From Gallibacterium genomosp. 1 (GTDB taxonomy: Bacteria; Pseudomonadota; Gammaproteobacteria; Enterobacterales; Pasteurellaceae): a stretch of DNA of 64,000 nucleotides. The first letter of the stretch is position 1. Every line of letters starts with the position of its first letter. Below are positions 27,839-38,230 of the stretch, one piece after another. The notes under the pieces were generated by a model, which searched no databases, was not told where the DNA came from, and worked only from the letters and a program-made list of their open reading frames with translations. Position numbers and translations under genes: made by a program. The stretch spans positions 1-64,000 of the forward strand of contig NZ_JPXX01000023.1 of the NCBI RefSeq assembly GCF_000771875.1, written 5' to 3'.

Positions 27839-30022
27839 TTATATGCTTGCCTGAAAATCTACTTCTTTCCGATAATCTGTAAATAAAGTAGGTAACGTTT
27901 TCACAATCGCTTCTAACTGTTTTACTAATGGAAGAAGTGCTGATAACTCACTGTTCACGCTACCTTGTTGTTGTAAATCAGATAATAATTTTGTGACATC
28001 CAGCATTGATTGCTCAAATTCCGGCTTACTAAGTTGTGCAAAATTATCCAATATTTCCACAATATGACGAGAAATAGGATATAAATGAATTAGCATCTGT
28101 GTATTTAAATGTGAAACTCCCATTTGACTACGAAATGTTCCCAATGCAGCAATATAACTTAGTAAAGCATAGTTTGATTTTAGTAAATCAAAAGCATTGT
28201 TTAAACGTGATTTATCCTTGTAACCTTGATAATTAAGATTAGACACAGCAGTATTTAATGCCGTTGCATTATCATGTGCCTGACGGCGAATAATACGATA
28301 TTTCAGATCATTATGATTACCAAATTGCAACTGCACAATAATCGTTAATAAATATCTCGCATTGCTCTTCAAAGCGTTAATTAACGTATAACTTAAACGT
28401 AGATATTTCCAATCCGGCCATAAATAAGAAACAGCTAATCCGGCAATAAAACAACCTATTAAAGTATCAATTGCTCTCGGTAAAGTAGCCGAAGCAATAT
28501 CAACTCCAATAATATCAAAGCTCATTAATACCTGAATAGTAATAAAGAAAGTGGAAAAACTGTAATTATTGGTGCGGAAAAAGAAGAATAAAGTACTAGC
28601 AATCACCACAATTCCCAATTTACTTTCCAAACTAGTGGAAAAATAAGGTAATAATGAGCCGACTAATACACCTAAAATCGTGCCAATAATACGCTGTCTA
28701 AGTCGTGCTTGAGTAGTCGTATAATTCGGCTGGCACACAAAAACAGCTGTTAATAAAATCCAATATCCGCGCTCAATCGGCACATTATTAGCAATTAGGC
28801 AACATACCGTTACCACAATTGTTAAACGCACGGCGTGTCTGAATAGTTGAGATTCAAATGTACATTGATTTTTAATTACCCGAAAAATATTGGCCAATCC
28901 AGTAATACGATCCTGATGAATACGCCAATTAACTGTTGTTGTATCAATGTCTTTTGCTCTTGCATCTAAACGAGATAATTGCTGCTCTATTTTATGGAAA
29001 CTCTCCAATAAAATATTAAGATTACTCAAATGTTCACAATGAGGAAATTGTTGTTGAAAATGTACATAAGACTGTTGCAACTGTTCAAACGCATATCTGA
29101 GTTTTTTATGATAAATAAAGTTTTCATTTTTCTGTAGATGTTTCGCAAACGCCTTGCATATTTTAGCTTGTAACTCAATTAAATAACGAATTCTAAAAAT
29201 CAAATCACTATATTTCATATCTTCCAATAATTTTGGATAATCAAAATAGTTTGAATTAATTCTTTCGTGAATATCTTGCGCAATAAAATAACTATTAATC
29301 AATCTTAATGTTGTATTAGACACATAACCGCCGGAGGAGCGATAAAATAATGCACTTCGACAAAGATTAAAAGCCTGAACCACTTTACTGTTTGTCATCA
29401 CCAATCGAGTTTGATATCGATCCAAATCCAGCTCTCGATTATCCGGATTAAATAACTCTGCTTTCGCCTGTAAATATTCTGCAAGTGATAAATAGGCTTT
29501 AGCTAAATTTTCTTGCACGGGTCGCAAAGGGAAAACCAGATAAACCAACATTGTTAAGAAGCTGTATAAAGATGTACCAACTAAAATAAGCAGTGGATTA
29601 ATAAACCAAATTTGATTCGGATCATAAGCAAGAATAGTATAAAGTGCGACCACTAAACTACCGAACGCAATCGTATTATAACGTTGTCCAATTGCACCTA
29701 ACATTGTGAATAAAAAAGTTAAAATCGCCATTATTAAAATAAATAAATAATGATCGACAAAGGTAATTTGAATAACTAAAGAAGAAATAGCAAAGGCGAT
29801 TAATGTATAAAAAAGATTTTTTAATCTGCCACTTAAACGATTATCTAAATCAACCAAGCCACCGGCAATTGTCCCCAATATCAAAGGCATACTGACTGAA
29901 GCAATATTAAAATACCAAACAATTATTGAAACAATATTCACTGCTAAAAAAATAGGAATAATGGCAATAACCTTGCTATTTAACCAATTTGTATTTATTT
30001 TTTTTATTATTTGATGAATCAT
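27839..30022 (-). CDS. yccS: inner-membrane protein YccS (FUSC family)
   Basis: A 727-residue membrane protein related to fusaric-acid-resistance and aromatic-acid efflux proteins; substrate unknown. Two hydrophobic blocks of about five to six spans each (residues 17-165 and 400-525) are each followed by a cytoplasmic helical region, the YccS/YhfK layout. TTAVFVCQPNYTTTQARLRQRIIGT is the conserved FUSC segment. It is the last gene of mgsA-yccF-yccS, with gaps of 3 and 11 bases. Confidence 0.92.
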   Translation of the reverse strand: MIHQIIKKINTNWLNSKVIAIIPIFLAVNIVSIIVWYFNIASVSMPLILGTIAGGLVDLDNRLSGRLKNLFYTLIAFAISSLVIQITFVDHYLFILIMAILTFLFTMLGAIGQRYNTIAFGSLVVALYTILAYDPNQIWFINPLLILVGTSLYSFLTMLVYLVFPLRPVQENLAKAYLSLAEYLQAKAELFNPDNRELDLDRYQTRLVMTNSKVVQAFNLCRSALFYRSSGGYVSNTTLRLINSYFIAQDIHERINSNYFDYPKLLEDMKYSDLIFRIRYLIELQAKICKAFAKHLQKNENFIYHKKLRYAFEQLQQSYVHFQQQFPHCEHLSNLNILLESFHKIEQQLSRLDARAKDIDTTTVNWRIHQDRITGLANIFRVIKNQCTFESQLFRHAVRLTIVVTVCCLIANNVPIERGYWILLTAVFVCQPNYTTTQARLRQRIIGTILGVLVGSLLPYFSTSLESKLGIVVIASTLFFFFRTNNYSFSTFFITIQVLMSFDIIGVDIASATLPRAIDTLIGCFIAGLAVSYLWPDWKYLRLSYTLINALKSNARYLLTIIVQLQFGNHNDLKYRIIRRQAHDNATALNTAVSNLNYQGYKDKSRLNNAFDLLKSNYALLSYIAALGTFRSQMGVSHLNTQMLIHLYPISRHIVEILDNFAQLSKPEFEQSMLDVTKLLSDLQQQGSVNSELSALLPLVKQLEAIVKTLPTLFTDYRKEVDFQASI

Positions 30023-30033
30023 AATTCTATTTT

Positions 30034-30468
30034 TTAATCAAAAAATTTATTTTGTTTTAAAAAATTCGCATACTCTTTATCCACCACCCGTTGTCCAACC
30101 GGAAAGAGTGAAATACGAACCAATTTAAAATGCATAATGCCGGTCGGTATGCCGATAATAGTTAAACATTGAGTTACACCGACAATAATATGCATTATTG
30201 CCAACCACCAACCAAACAGAATAAACCAAATAATATTTAATACCGAACCTAGTCCATTCATTATCGGATGTTGCGGTTCAATCTGATTAATATGCACAAT
30301 ATCGTGACCAAAAGGGACTAGTGATAATTTAAAAATTTCCCAACAACTGCGTGTATAAGGCAATGTAACAATTAACATTGCACTAAAAAAAGAGGCGATT
30401 AGCCATCCTAATGAAGTGGCAAAACCGCCCAATATAAAATTTAAAAGATTAAAAATAAAATTCCACAT
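30034..30468 (-). CDS. yccF: inner-membrane protein YccF
   Basis: A 144-residue protein with two copies of the YccF (DUF307) repeat, each with a hydrophobic segment: LNFILGGFATSLGWL and LNIIWFILFGWWLA, with GIPTGIMHFKL and PFGHDIV after them. Function is unknown. It pairs with yccS in many genomes. The mgsA stop lies 3 bases upstream. Confidence 0.92.
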   Translation of the reverse strand: MWNFIFNLLNFILGGFATSLGWLIASFFSAMLIVTLPYTRSCWEIFKLSLVPFGHDIVHINQIEPQHPIMNGLGSVLNIIWFILFGWWLAIMHIIVGVTQCLTIIGIPTGIMHFKLVRISLFPVGQRVVDKEYANFLKQNKFFD

Positions 30469-30471
30469 ATA

Positions 30472-30930
30472 TTATTTCAAGCGCTCCGTTAAATAACCTT
30501 GATAATCAGGAATCTGAATTTCTGTTTCTTGCGTGAAGAATGGTGATGAAATTAAAAAATTAGCTGAAGCTTTGGTAATTGCGGTTGGAATATTCCAAAC
30601 AGTAGCAATACGCATCAATGCTTTTACATCTGGATCGTGTGGTGCGGCATTCATCGGATCCCAGAAAAAAATTAAAACGTCTATTTTCCCTTCGGCAATT
30701 AATGAACCTATCTGTTGATCGCCACCCATCGGTCCACTCAATAGACTATGAATATTAAGCCCCGTTTCTTTTTGAATAAGATGGCCTGTCGTTCCAGTAG
30801 CCACTAAATGATGTTGTGATAATTGTTGCTGATGAGTTTTACACCACAAAATCAAATCCTGTTTACAATGGTCGTGTGCAACCAAAGCTACTGTTTTCTG
30901 CTGCGCCAATTTTCTAGTTGTTTGTTGCAT
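30472..30930 (-). CDS. mgsA: methylglyoxal synthase
   Basis: A 152-residue enzyme converting dihydroxyacetone phosphate to methylglyoxal and phosphate, a relief valve when sugar phosphates build up. The phosphate-binding GTTGH, the loop [11 protein letters not shown] and the catalytic-region APHDPDV are present. Length matches E. coli MgsA. It leads the mgsA-yccF-yccS operon. Confidence 0.96.
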   Translation of the reverse strand: MQQTTRKLAQQKTVALVAHDHCKQDLILWCKTHQQQLSQHHLVATGTTGHLIQKETGLNIHSLLSGPMGGDQQIGSLIAEGKIDVLIFFWDPMNAAPHDPDVKALMRIATVWNIPTAITKASANFLISSPFFTQETEIQIPDYQGYLTERLK

Positions 30931-31010
30931 AAATGACTCCTTTTTTATAAAAATAAAGCGGACAAACTGCCCGCTTATTTTACCTTAAATCAATAACTAA
31001 CCCTATAGGA

Positions 31011-31670
31011 TTATTTTCCTTGTGCCCATTTTAAGAAACGAGCTTGAGTTTCTTTATCTGCCTGTTGATACCAATATTGCAACATTTGTTCTGCAACATT
31101 TTCACCTTGAACAGTAATTTTCGCTTTAGTCGCTTTTGCGCCTGCTGCAGTTGGAATCGCTGCCGGCATACTGACTGAAACTAAATTAGGTACAGCTGCC
31201 ACACCTTGGGAGGCATTGTATTCTGCTAAGTCTTCCACAATACGGGTATCAGGAAAAATACCGGTTTGTTTAAGAATATCCTGTTTACTTGCCACAGTTT
31301 GATCTGCACTGGTTTTTACTACAATTTTTGGATCTTTAGCAAACATATTTGCGTTACGCATATTATCTAAACGCGGTGCGCTAATCACTAAATCCTGATT
31401 GCCTGCTTGGAAAGTTACAATAATAGGATCAGATTCAAATAGCGTTTTATCTGAACCGTTATCAACTACTTCAGATACACGAACAACAACTTGGTGTTTG
31501 TTGTTATCATTGATATTGAAACTGTTTTGAGATTTTGTAAGAGAGGATTTTGCTTTTTCACCATCAATGGCAAGAAGAGAAATGTTTGGTGTTACGGTTA
31601 CAGTTGCTGCCAAACTGCTCATTGAAACAGTTGCGGCGACACAGGCCAATGCAAAACGTGATAATTTCAT
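31011..31670 (-). CDS. yccT: DUF2057 family periplasmic protein (YccT-like)
   Basis: A 219-residue secreted protein of the UPF0319/DUF2057 family; E. coli YccT (CsgI) restrains curli assembly, but no curli genes are seen here. A signal peptide ends at SLAA. VTPNISLLAIDGEKA and QVVVRVSEVV are family segments. The C-terminus LQYWYQQADKETQARFLKWA is conserved. The ATG at 31670 sits after GGAG; a GTG two codons upstream is less likely. Confidence 0.85.
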   Translation of the reverse strand: MKLSRFALACVAATVSMSSLAATVTVTPNISLLAIDGEKAKSSLTKSQNSFNINDNNKHQVVVRVSEVVDNGSDKTLFESDPIIVTFQAGNQDLVISAPRLDNMRNANMFAKDPKIVVKTSADQTVASKQDILKQTGIFPDTRIVEDLAEYNASQGVAAVPNLVSVSMPAAIPTAAGAKATKAKITVQGENVAEQMLQYWYQQADKETQARFLKWAQGK

Positions 31671-31762
31671 GTACACTCCTAGTAAAAGTTAAAGCGAGTT
31701 TAAGAAGTCATTATCTTATGCCATTTCTTTTCAAAAGAACATAAAAATTTGGAGGGTTTCGT

Positions 31763-32035
31763 ATGAAAACACAACAATTTATCGTTTATGGTCATGTTCA
31801 ATGCGTTGGTTTTCGTTATTTTACTTACCGCGAAGCGCAACGTTTAGGTATTTTCGGTTGGGTCAAAAATCAAAATGACGGTAGCGTTGCCGTGTTGGCA
31901 CAAGGCACGGAACAACAACTTGCTGCCTTTCAACAGTGGCTACAAAAAGGTCCGAAAACTGCTAATGTTTCCCATTTGGAATGTTTTCCGATAACGGAGC
32001 AAGAAGCTTTAGAAGAGTTTCGTATTTTGCACTAA
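31763..32035 (+). CDS. acyP: acylphosphatase
   Basis: A 90-residue acylphosphatase hydrolysing acyl phosphates. The active-site loop GHVQCVGFRYFT contains the arginine, and the catalytic asparagine is in GWVKNQNDGSV. GGAGGG lies upstream. It converges with sitD, their ends overlapping by 4 bases. The gene is yccX in E. coli and keeps its place beside yccT and tusE. Confidence 0.95.
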   Translation: MKTQQFIVYGHVQCVGFRYFTYREAQRLGIFGWVKNQNDGSVAVLAQGTEQQLAAFQQWLQKGPKTANVSHLECFPITEQEALEEFRILH

Positions 32036-32871
32036 TTAACGCTCACTTTACTTAATTGGCGATCTTTCCATTTATTAATTATCACAGCAAAGATAAAAAG
32101 TATAGCTTGGGTCAATACAATCGTTGCGCCAGTTGCACTATCAAGATGATAACTGATGATAATTCCGCCAATATTGGATAATAATGCGCTTCCTATCGCA
32201 ATCAATAACATTGTAGAAAAACGTTTACTTAACAGATATGCAGTGATTCCCGGTGAAATTAGCATTGCTACTACCAAAATCACGCCAACGATCTGCATTG
32301 CCAGCACGATTGACAAAGATAATAACGACAACAAACCATAATGCAAAAAAGTAGTATTTAATCCCATCACTTTTGCCTGCACAGGATCAAAACAATAAAG
32401 CAACAAATCACGCCATTTACTATAAATCAGCACTAAAATCACCGCTCCAATCACTAGCATTTGCCACATCTGTCGACGATCAATGCCCAAAATATCACCA
32501 AATAAAATATGAGTAAGATGTTGATTAGTCTGTACCTGACCGAACAAAACCAAGCCGAAAGCAAACATTCCAGAAAATACAATGCCCATAATAGTGTCTT
32601 CTTTCAAACGTGCGTGATTTTTCAAAAAACCGATACTACTAGCACAACCAATTCCAGCTAGAAAAGCGCCTAACGTCAATGGTAAATTAAAGATAAAAGC
32701 CAACACAATACCTGGCAAAACTGCATGTGAAATAGCATCTCCCATCAATGCCCAACCTTTTAATACCAAATAACAAGACAATACTGCACAGATTGTCGCA
32801 ATCATTAAAGCAGTTATCAATGAAACCTGCATAAAGGGATATGAAATTGATTCAATTAACCAAGCCAACAT
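32032..32871 (-). CDS. sitD: manganese/iron ABC transporter permease SitD/YfeD-like
   Basis: A 279-residue ABC-3 family permease with eight or nine spans. LKGWALMGDAISHAVLPGI is the family signature, and LISPGITAYLLS follows. It pairs with SitC as the channel for Mn2+ or Fe2+. It is the last gene of sitABCD; its start lies about 10 bases after sitC. Confidence 0.92.
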   Translation of the reverse strand: MLAWLIESISYPFMQVSLITALMIATICAVLSCYLVLKGWALMGDAISHAVLPGIVLAFIFNLPLTLGAFLAGIGCASSIGFLKNHARLKEDTIMGIVFSGMFAFGLVLFGQVQTNQHLTHILFGDILGIDRRQMWQMLVIGAVILVLIYSKWRDLLLYCFDPVQAKVMGLNTTFLHYGLLSLLSLSIVLAMQIVGVILVVAMLISPGITAYLLSKRFSTMLLIAIGSALLSNIGGIIISYHLDSATGATIVLTQAILFIFAVIINKWKDRQLSKVSVN

Positions 32872-32880
32872 TGTGATCTC

Positions 32881-33732
32881 CTAATGTTTCCGGCTAACGT
32901 GATAATAACGTTGCGTAAAAAAGCCGTATTTCGGCGAAAAAGCAAAAGCCAACAAAAACAGTAATGTTTGTAGAGTAACAATAATGCCACCGGTTGCTCC
33001 GTTCAGATAAAAACTTAAATAAGCCCCCAAACCACTAGTGAAAAAGCCGAAAGCAACCGCAATTTTCAGCAAAATTTTAAATTTATAGGTTAAGAGATAA
33101 GCTGTCGCTCCCGGCGTCACCACCATTGCGATTACTAAGATCGCACCAACGGTTTGCAAAGCTGCAACTATGCAAGCACTCAACAAAGTAAAAAACAGTA
33201 CTTTTAATGCTATTGGGTTTAATCCACTCGCCTTCGCTTGAATTTCATCAAAAAAGACAAGTAATAAATCTTTCCAAAACAGCAATAACAAAATAAAACT
33301 GACCGTCAGAATTATCACAACTTGCCATACATCACTGTCAGCAATACCCAAAATATTACCAAGAATAATACTTTCTACATCCACCGAAGTAGGATTTAAT
33401 GAAATCACAAATAACCCCAAAGCCAAAAAGGTGGTAAAAATAAAGCCGATAATGGCATCTTCACGCAATGGGGTAATCGCCTTTATCCATAAAATCGCCA
33501 CTGCTGCCAAAATACCGGAAAAAAACGCACCAATCGCATACGGTAATGACAACGCATAAGCAATCGCCACGCCAGGCACTACCGAATGCGACAAAGCATC
33601 TCCGATCAATGACCAACCTTTTAACATTAAATAAGCAGATAAAAAGGCACATACGCTGCCAATCGCCGCACTAACCCAAATCGCTTTAAACATATAATCA
33701 TATTGAAACGGCTGTATCAGCAGATCCCACAT
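32881..33732 (-). CDS. sitC: manganese/iron ABC transporter permease SitC/YfeC-like
   Basis: A 283-residue ABC-3 permease. LKGWSLIGDALSHSVVPGVA parallels the signature in SitD, and MVVTPGATAYLLTYKF follows. The start ATG at 33732 (MWDLLIQPF) lies one base after the sitB stop; a longer upstream frame overlaps sitB and is not family sequence. It forms the heterodimeric channel with SitD. Confidence 0.92.
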   Translation of the reverse strand: MWDLLIQPFQYDYMFKAIWVSAAIGSVCAFLSAYLMLKGWSLIGDALSHSVVPGVAIAYALSLPYAIGAFFSGILAAVAILWIKAITPLREDAIIGFIFTTFLALGLFVISLNPTSVDVESIILGNILGIADSDVWQVVIILTVSFILLLLFWKDLLLVFFDEIQAKASGLNPIALKVLFFTLLSACIVAALQTVGAILVIAMVVTPGATAYLLTYKFKILLKIAVAFGFFTSGLGAYLSFYLNGATGGIIVTLQTLLFLLAFAFSPKYGFFTQRYYHVSRKH

Positions 33733-33733
33733 A

Positions 33734-34612
33734 TTATTTTCCTTTTTTACGATTGAATAATGTTGCCGGCGGCTCATTTTTTGTTTTACCATAAAACACC
33801 GCTGCCTTTTCATCATCTGTTAACACAGTCACCGCTCGTTCATCACCGTCTTCGTGTAAATGTTCGCTGTGCAACTTGATATATCGCAACACACCACTGA
33901 ACACTTTTTCCAGATTTTCCTGCGTAAAAGTGGTTGCCGTCGCACCACTGGCAATAACAGTTCGATTAATCATTACCACCTGATCACAATAATCCGGCAC
34001 GCTACCTAAATTATGTGTTGACACCAAAATTAAACGCCCCTCCTTGCGTAACTGCTGTAACAGATTAATAATAGCTACTTCTGTTTGCACATCTACACCA
34101 GTAAAAGGCTCATCCAACAAAATAATCTGGCTTTGCTGAGCTAATGCTCTCGCTAGGAACACCCGTTTTTTCTGACCACCAGAAAGCTCTCCAATTTGGC
34201 GATTTTTTAAATGGGTAATATCCATTCTTGCCATCGCCTGTTCAACTGCGACTTTATCTGTTGCTTTTGCCATACGCAAAAAATTCATATGTGCATAACG
34301 CCCTTGCATTACCACATCGTAAACAGAAATCGGGAATTGCCAATCCACCTCTTCACTTTGTGGCACATAAGCGACAAGATGTTGCTTCAGTGCTTGTTTA
34401 ACACTTTTATCACATAATCTAATCTGCCCTTGTTGTGGTGTAATTAACCCCATAATGCTTTTAAACAGTGTTGATTTTCCACTGCCGTTTACCCCAATTA
34501 AGGCACAAATGGTACCGCCTTCAAGATGAAAAGACATCTGTTGAATCGACGTATGTCCGTTGTTATAACGTACACTAATATTATCAACTACCAAAGAAGC
34601 TAAATCAGTCAT
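33734..34612 (-). CDS. sitB: manganese/iron ABC transporter ATP-binding protein SitB/YfeB-like
   Basis: A 292-residue ATPase. Walker A is GVNGSGKST, the signature LSGGQKKR, Walker [13 protein letters not shown], and the switch histidine lies in [12 protein letters not shown]. The C-terminal tail with [20 protein letters not shown] is seen in SitB/YfeB proteins. The start overlaps the sitA end by 8 bases. Confidence 0.93.
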   Translation of the reverse strand: MTDLASLVVDNISVRYNNGHTSIQQMSFHLEGGTICALIGVNGSGKSTLFKSIMGLITPQQGQIRLCDKSVKQALKQHLVAYVPQSEEVDWQFPISVYDVVMQGRYAHMNFLRMAKATDKVAVEQAMARMDITHLKNRQIGELSGGQKKRVFLARALAQQSQIILLDEPFTGVDVQTEVAIINLLQQLRKEGRLILVSTHNLGSVPDYCDQVVMINRTVIASGATATTFTQENLEKVFSGVLRYIKLHSEHLHEDGDERAVTVLTDDEKAAVFYGKTKNEPPATLFNRKKGK

Positions 34613-35486
34613 TCTGTTTAAATCCTTTTGTTATTGTATTAACTGTGACTGTCAATAAATCAAGAAACGTCGGCACCGCACCATCCGGCTGCGAAAGTGA
34701 GTCAACATAAAGCACCCCACCATAATTCGCACCAGTTTCTTTCGCAATCTGTTTTGCCGGCTTATCGGAAATGGTGCTTTCACTAAAAATTACCGGCAAT
34801 CGATGTTTACGCATCTGTTCGATAACGTGACGAATTTGCTGCGGAGAGCCTTGTTGTTCAGCATTAATCGGCCACAAATATAATTCAGAAAAGCCATAAT
34901 CTTTAGCTAAATAACTAAATGCGCCTTCACTGGTGACTAACCAACGTTTTTCTGTAGGAATAAAAGCCAACTGCCGTTGAAATTGCTTATCTAATTCAAT
35001 CAGTTTTTGTCGATAAACCGCTGCATTATGGTTGTAATTATCTTGATGTTGCGGATCATATTTCACCAATGCTTGACGAATATTCTCCACATAAATCATT
35101 GCATTTTTCGGCGACATCCAAGCGTGCGGATTGGCAAAACCTTGATAAGGCCCTTCGTAAATGGACAAAGGTTCAACCCCTTCACTAACAATTACACTAG
35201 GCACATTAGGCAAATTATTGAAAAAACGCTCAAACCACTGTTCCAAATGCAAACCGTTCCATAAAATCAACTGCGCATCCTGTGCTTTAACAATATCTTT
35301 TGGTGTCGGCTGATAATTATGAATATCTGCACCCGGCTTAGTAATCGACTCCACAATAGCACTGTCACCGGCAACATTTTGTGCAATATCCCGAATAATA
35401 GTAAATGAAGTAATCACTTTAAACGGTTTCGCCATTGCTAGTGGTGCAATCAACAAAAAAATCAATAATAATGCTTTTCTTAACAC
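34605..35486 (-). CDS. sitA: manganese/iron ABC transporter substrate-binding protein SitA/YfeA-like
   Basis: A 293-residue cluster A-I metal-binding protein. Ligand histidines lie in [11 protein letters not shown] and ANPHAWMSP, the glutamate in [12 protein letters not shown] and the aspartate in LYVDSLS. I start at GTG 35486 because AAGGAG lies seven bases before it and the protein then begins with a standard signal peptide ([18 protein letters not shown]). Another GTG at 35519 would add a charged stretch before the signal. A Fur box lies about 57 bases upstream. Confidence 0.9.
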   Translation of the reverse strand: MLRKALLLIFLLIAPLAMAKPFKVITSFTIIRDIAQNVAGDSAIVESITKPGADIHNYQPTPKDIVKAQDAQLILWNGLHLEQWFERFFNNLPNVPSVIVSEGVEPLSIYEGPYQGFANPHAWMSPKNAMIYVENIRQALVKYDPQHQDNYNHNAAVYRQKLIELDKQFQRQLAFIPTEKRWLVTSEGAFSYLAKDYGFSELYLWPINAEQQGSPQQIRHVIEQMRKHRLPVIFSESTISDKPAKQIAKETGANYGGVLYVDSLSQPDGAVPTFLDLLTVTVNTITKGFKQND

Positions 35487-35542
35487 CTCATTTCTCCTTA
35501 TCTTCAGATTAACTTTCACTATCCTACCACAACGATTTCTAT

Positions 35543-35559
35543 TTGAGAATAATTCTCAA
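35543..35559 (-). promoter_or_regulatory. Fur box upstream of sitABCD
   Basis: TTGAGAATAATTCTCAA is a perfect inverted repeat containing the 7-1-7 Fur motif TGAGAAT-N-ATTCTCA. It lies between the tusE stop and the sitA start. Iron-dependent repression of the importer is expected; an MntR site was not seen. Confidence 0.75.
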
Positions 35560-35895
35560 CTACAAACATTTCGCTGGCTTAGGCAAACCTGCTAATTTTG
35601 TTGCCTGTTTTGCCGGCCCATCAGGAAATAAACGCTGTAAATAACGGCTATTCCCTTTGTCTTCTCCCAATTTCTGCGCCATTGCTTTAACTAACATCCG
35701 GATAGCTGGCGAAGTTTTATATTCTTGATAAAAATCACGCACAAAATGGATCACTTCCCAATGAGCTTCAGTCAATGTCAATGCTTCACGCTCTGCCAAT
35801 ATTTCAGCCAAAGCGGGAGTCCAATCCTCACTATTTAATAAATAACCCTGTGCATCCAATTCAATTTTTTTACCGTTAAAATCTAACTGTGCCAT
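35560..35895 (-). CDS. tusE: sulfurtransferase TusE/DsrC family
   Basis: A 111-residue DsrC-like protein that accepts sulfur from TusBCD and passes it to MnmA for 2-thiouridine in tRNA. The flexible C-terminal arm ends PKPAKCL, with the reactive cysteine next to last, as in the family. The start MAQLDFNG at 35895 follows AGAGGAA. It lies beside yccA, acyP and yccT as in E. coli. Confidence 0.95.
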   Translation of the reverse strand: MAQLDFNGKKIELDAQGYLLNSEDWTPALAEILAEREALTLTEAHWEVIHFVRDFYQEYKTSPAIRMLVKAMAQKLGEDKGNSRYLQRLFPDGPAKQATKLAGLPKPAKCL

Positions 35896-35984
35896 AATAT
35901 TCCTCTGTTTTTTAGTTATTGTACAAAATTCTATGTTCAATAATGGATTAAATTACCTATCGTTACAATTTACAAGCCATAAAA

Positions 35985-36008
35985 AAACCGCATCGATTGA
36001 TGCGGTTT
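35985..36008 (-). terminator. terminator after yccA
   Basis: AAACCGCATC and GATGCGGTTT pair around GATT, followed on the minus strand by TTTT and ATG. It ends the yccA transcript before tusE. Confidence 0.85.
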
Positions 36009-36025
36009 CTATTACTCACTTAATA

Positions 36026-36688
36026 TTAATCACGATTAGCGGATAAGATATTGAGCAAGCTGACAAAAATGTTATAAAGCGAAACATAAATGCTGACTGT
36101 TGCGCGAATATAATTGGTTTCTCCACCGTGAATAATATTACTGGTTTCCAATAAAATAGCGCCACTTGAGAACACAATAAATAAGGCACTAATCGCTAAA
36201 TGCAATGCCGGAAGATTAAAAATCAAACCAGCAATCATACCAACAACTAACACAATAAAAAGCGAAAACATCATACCGGAAAGGAACGACATATCTTTTT
36301 TCGTTGTTAAAACATATGCTGAACAAGCAAAAAAGACTAATGCTGTACCACCTAATGCAGTAACAACAAGATCACCTAATCCTTGGCTGACATAAATATT
36401 TAAAATCGGCCCTAAGGTATACCCTAAAAATCCGGTAAAAGCGAATGTAGCTAAAATACCTAAACCGCTGTTGGCGAATTTATAAGTTAAAAATAACAAA
36501 CCATAAAATCCGACCAACATCACAATTAACCCCGGATATGGCAAATTAAACGCCATTGATAAATAAGCGGTTAACGCGGAAAACGCAATTGTTAACGCCA
36601 ATAAAAAATATGTGTTACGCAATACACGATTGGTACTCAACACTGAAGAAGCGCTTTCTCGGGTATCAATAACAATTTTTTGTTGCAT
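36026..36688 (-). CDS. yccA: Bax inhibitor-1 family inner-membrane protein YccA
   Basis: A 220-residue BI-1 family protein with seven predicted membrane spans. E. coli YccA is a slow substrate and modulator of the FtsH protease. [17 protein letters not shown] opens the membrane domain, and [13 protein letters not shown] is the conserved C-terminal segment. Function beyond FtsH interaction is not certain. Confidence 0.93.
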   Translation of the reverse strand: MQQKIVIDTRESASSVLSTNRVLRNTYFLLALTIAFSALTAYLSMAFNLPYPGLIVMLVGFYGLLFLTYKFANSGLGILATFAFTGFLGYTLGPILNIYVSQGLGDLVVTALGGTALVFFACSAYVLTTKKDMSFLSGMMFSLFIVLVVGMIAGLIFNLPALHLAISALFIVFSSGAILLETSNIIHGGETNYIRATVSIYVSLYNIFVSLLNILSANRD

Positions 36689-36845
36689 AAAGTTCAGTCT
36701 CCTTAACTATCCAAAAATAACCTGATAACGGTAATAATTTCAACATTAAAAGTCAATCAAAATAGGTGTAAGAAAAGCATAAAGTGTAAAAAAAGCACAT
36801 AAAGCTCAAAAAGCGTGCTATCAAACCTATTTTTACAAATTTTTA

Positions 36846-36874
36846 TTTACTCGCTCTCTGAACTATACTATATT
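36846..36874 (+). promoter_or_regulatory. sigma-70 promoter of tRNA-Ser copy 2
   Basis: TTTACT (36846-36851), 17 bases, then TATATT (36869-36874). It differs in sequence from the promoter of copy 1, so only the 22 bases next to the tRNA are shared. Confidence 0.7.
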
Positions 36875-36902
36875 TCACATCGCTGAAAACAAGCTATCCT
36901 GC

Positions 36903-36992
36903 GGAGGAATGGTCGAGTGGTTGAAGGCACCGGTCTTGAAAACCGGCGAGGATTTACGTCCTCCAAGAGTTCGAATCTCTTTTCCTCCGCCA
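36903..36992 (+). tRNA. tRNA-Ser (anticodon UGA), copy 2
   Basis: Identical over all 90 bases to the copy at 11967-12056, with TGA in the anticodon loop and CCA encoded. Identity continues 22 bases upstream and 2 downstream. Both copies are on the plus strand. No strong terminator follows this copy. Confidence 0.97.
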
Positions 36993-37121
36993 TCCTTTTC
37001 ATATTATCTCAGATAATCCTTAATATTCTCCTTTTTATTATTAAACTTTATTCAAAGTTTCCGTTGTCTATTCTTCTTTCTTGAACAAGATAAAACCATA
37101 AACAAGACTAAATTTCATAAA

Positions 37122-37144
37122 AAACTCCGCTAGAAACGGAGTTT
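37122..37144 (-). terminator. terminator after mltB
   Basis: AAACTCCG and CGGAGTTT pair around a 7-base loop; on the minus strand TTTTATG follows the stem. It lies just past the mltB stop codon. Confidence 0.75.
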
Positions 37145-37165
37145 AGATACAAACAGTTGTTAACA

Positions 37166-38230
37166 TCACAACATCACTCGTTGTGCTATTGCATCGGCAA
37201 ACTTACCGATACTAATAGCAAAGTAATAAGATTTATTCCAGTCCATAATGGTTTTAAAATTCTGAGATACTAAAAATGCCCGTCCTGCCAAGCCGTTTGG
37301 CAACACTAACCAAACCGGATCGGATTGAAGCTTCGCCAATGCCTGTTGTGAAAATCGATCCTGTGGCACAACAATACCACGTTTTAACCAATCACTTACA
37401 GATTTGGCTTTATGCTTTTCCACTCCACTTAATGAAGGATCAATCCTAGTAGAAAGCTGAACTTCAACGCCCCACGGCAATTTATCATTCCAACCAACAG
37501 TAGCTAAATAATTAGCGATAGAGGCAAACGCATCATAATAATTTGTCCAAATATCAGCGATACCATCACCATCACCGTCTTTGGCATAACTTAAATATGA
37601 ACTTGGCATAAATTGCGTTTGTCCCATTGCGCCTGCCCACGATCCTTTCATCTGTTCACGCTCAATATGACCTCGATCAATAATTTCCAACGCTTTAATA
37701 AATTCCGGTGCAAACAGTGATTCTCGTCTGCCTTCAAAGGCTAATGTTGCCAATACAGACAGTACATCAAAATTACCTTGATAACGTCCGAAGCTGCTTT
37801 CCATTCCCCACAATGCCACCAAATATTGTGGTTGCACACCAAAACGGTGACTGGCAGTCATTATTTCTTGATTCTGTTCGCTGAAATAACGCACTGCCAA
37901 CGCAATTTTATTCATTGTCAGCACTTTATTAAGATAATTGGTCACACCGTTTGGATTAGGTTGATTAGGTTTAGCTGTACGCTTACGCCCTGCCTGCTGT
38001 TGATCCAATTCTATTGAACGTTCAACAAAACGGATATTTTGTTGAGAATATGCCACATTGGCATCAACGCCCTGTTTTACCGCCTGTTGGCGCAGATAAT
38101 CGACATATTGATCAAAGTTAGCAACAGAGCGTGGCTGGGAATAATTAACATCGGATGGCGTTTTATTAGTGGAACTGCCACAACCTACCAATGCTAAGGT
38201 GAGAACGGTGAGTACTGCTTTTTTGAACAT
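37166..38230 (-). CDS. mltB: membrane-bound lytic murein transglycosylase B
   Basis: A 354-residue lipoprotein that cleaves peptidoglycan glycan strands with formation of 1,6-anhydro ends. The lipobox is LVGC with the lipid-bearing C17. The catalytic glutamate is E144 in WGMESSFGRY. GSWAGAMGQTQFMPSSYLSYA and the calcium-loop-like DGDGDGIADIW follow. Length matches E. coli MltB. Confidence 0.95.
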   Translation of the reverse strand: MFKKAVLTVLTLALVGCGSSTNKTPSDVNYSQPRSVANFDQYVDYLRQQAVKQGVDANVAYSQQNIRFVERSIELDQQQAGRKRTAKPNQPNPNGVTNYLNKVLTMNKIALAVRYFSEQNQEIMTASHRFGVQPQYLVALWGMESSFGRYQGNFDVLSVLATLAFEGRRESLFAPEFIKALEIIDRGHIEREQMKGSWAGAMGQTQFMPSSYLSYAKDGDGDGIADIWTNYYDAFASIANYLATVGWNDKLPWGVEVQLSTRIDPSLSGVEKHKAKSVSDWLKRGIVVPQDRFSQQALAKLQSDPVWLVLPNGLAGRAFLVSQNFKTIMDWNKSYYFAISIGKFADAIAQRVML

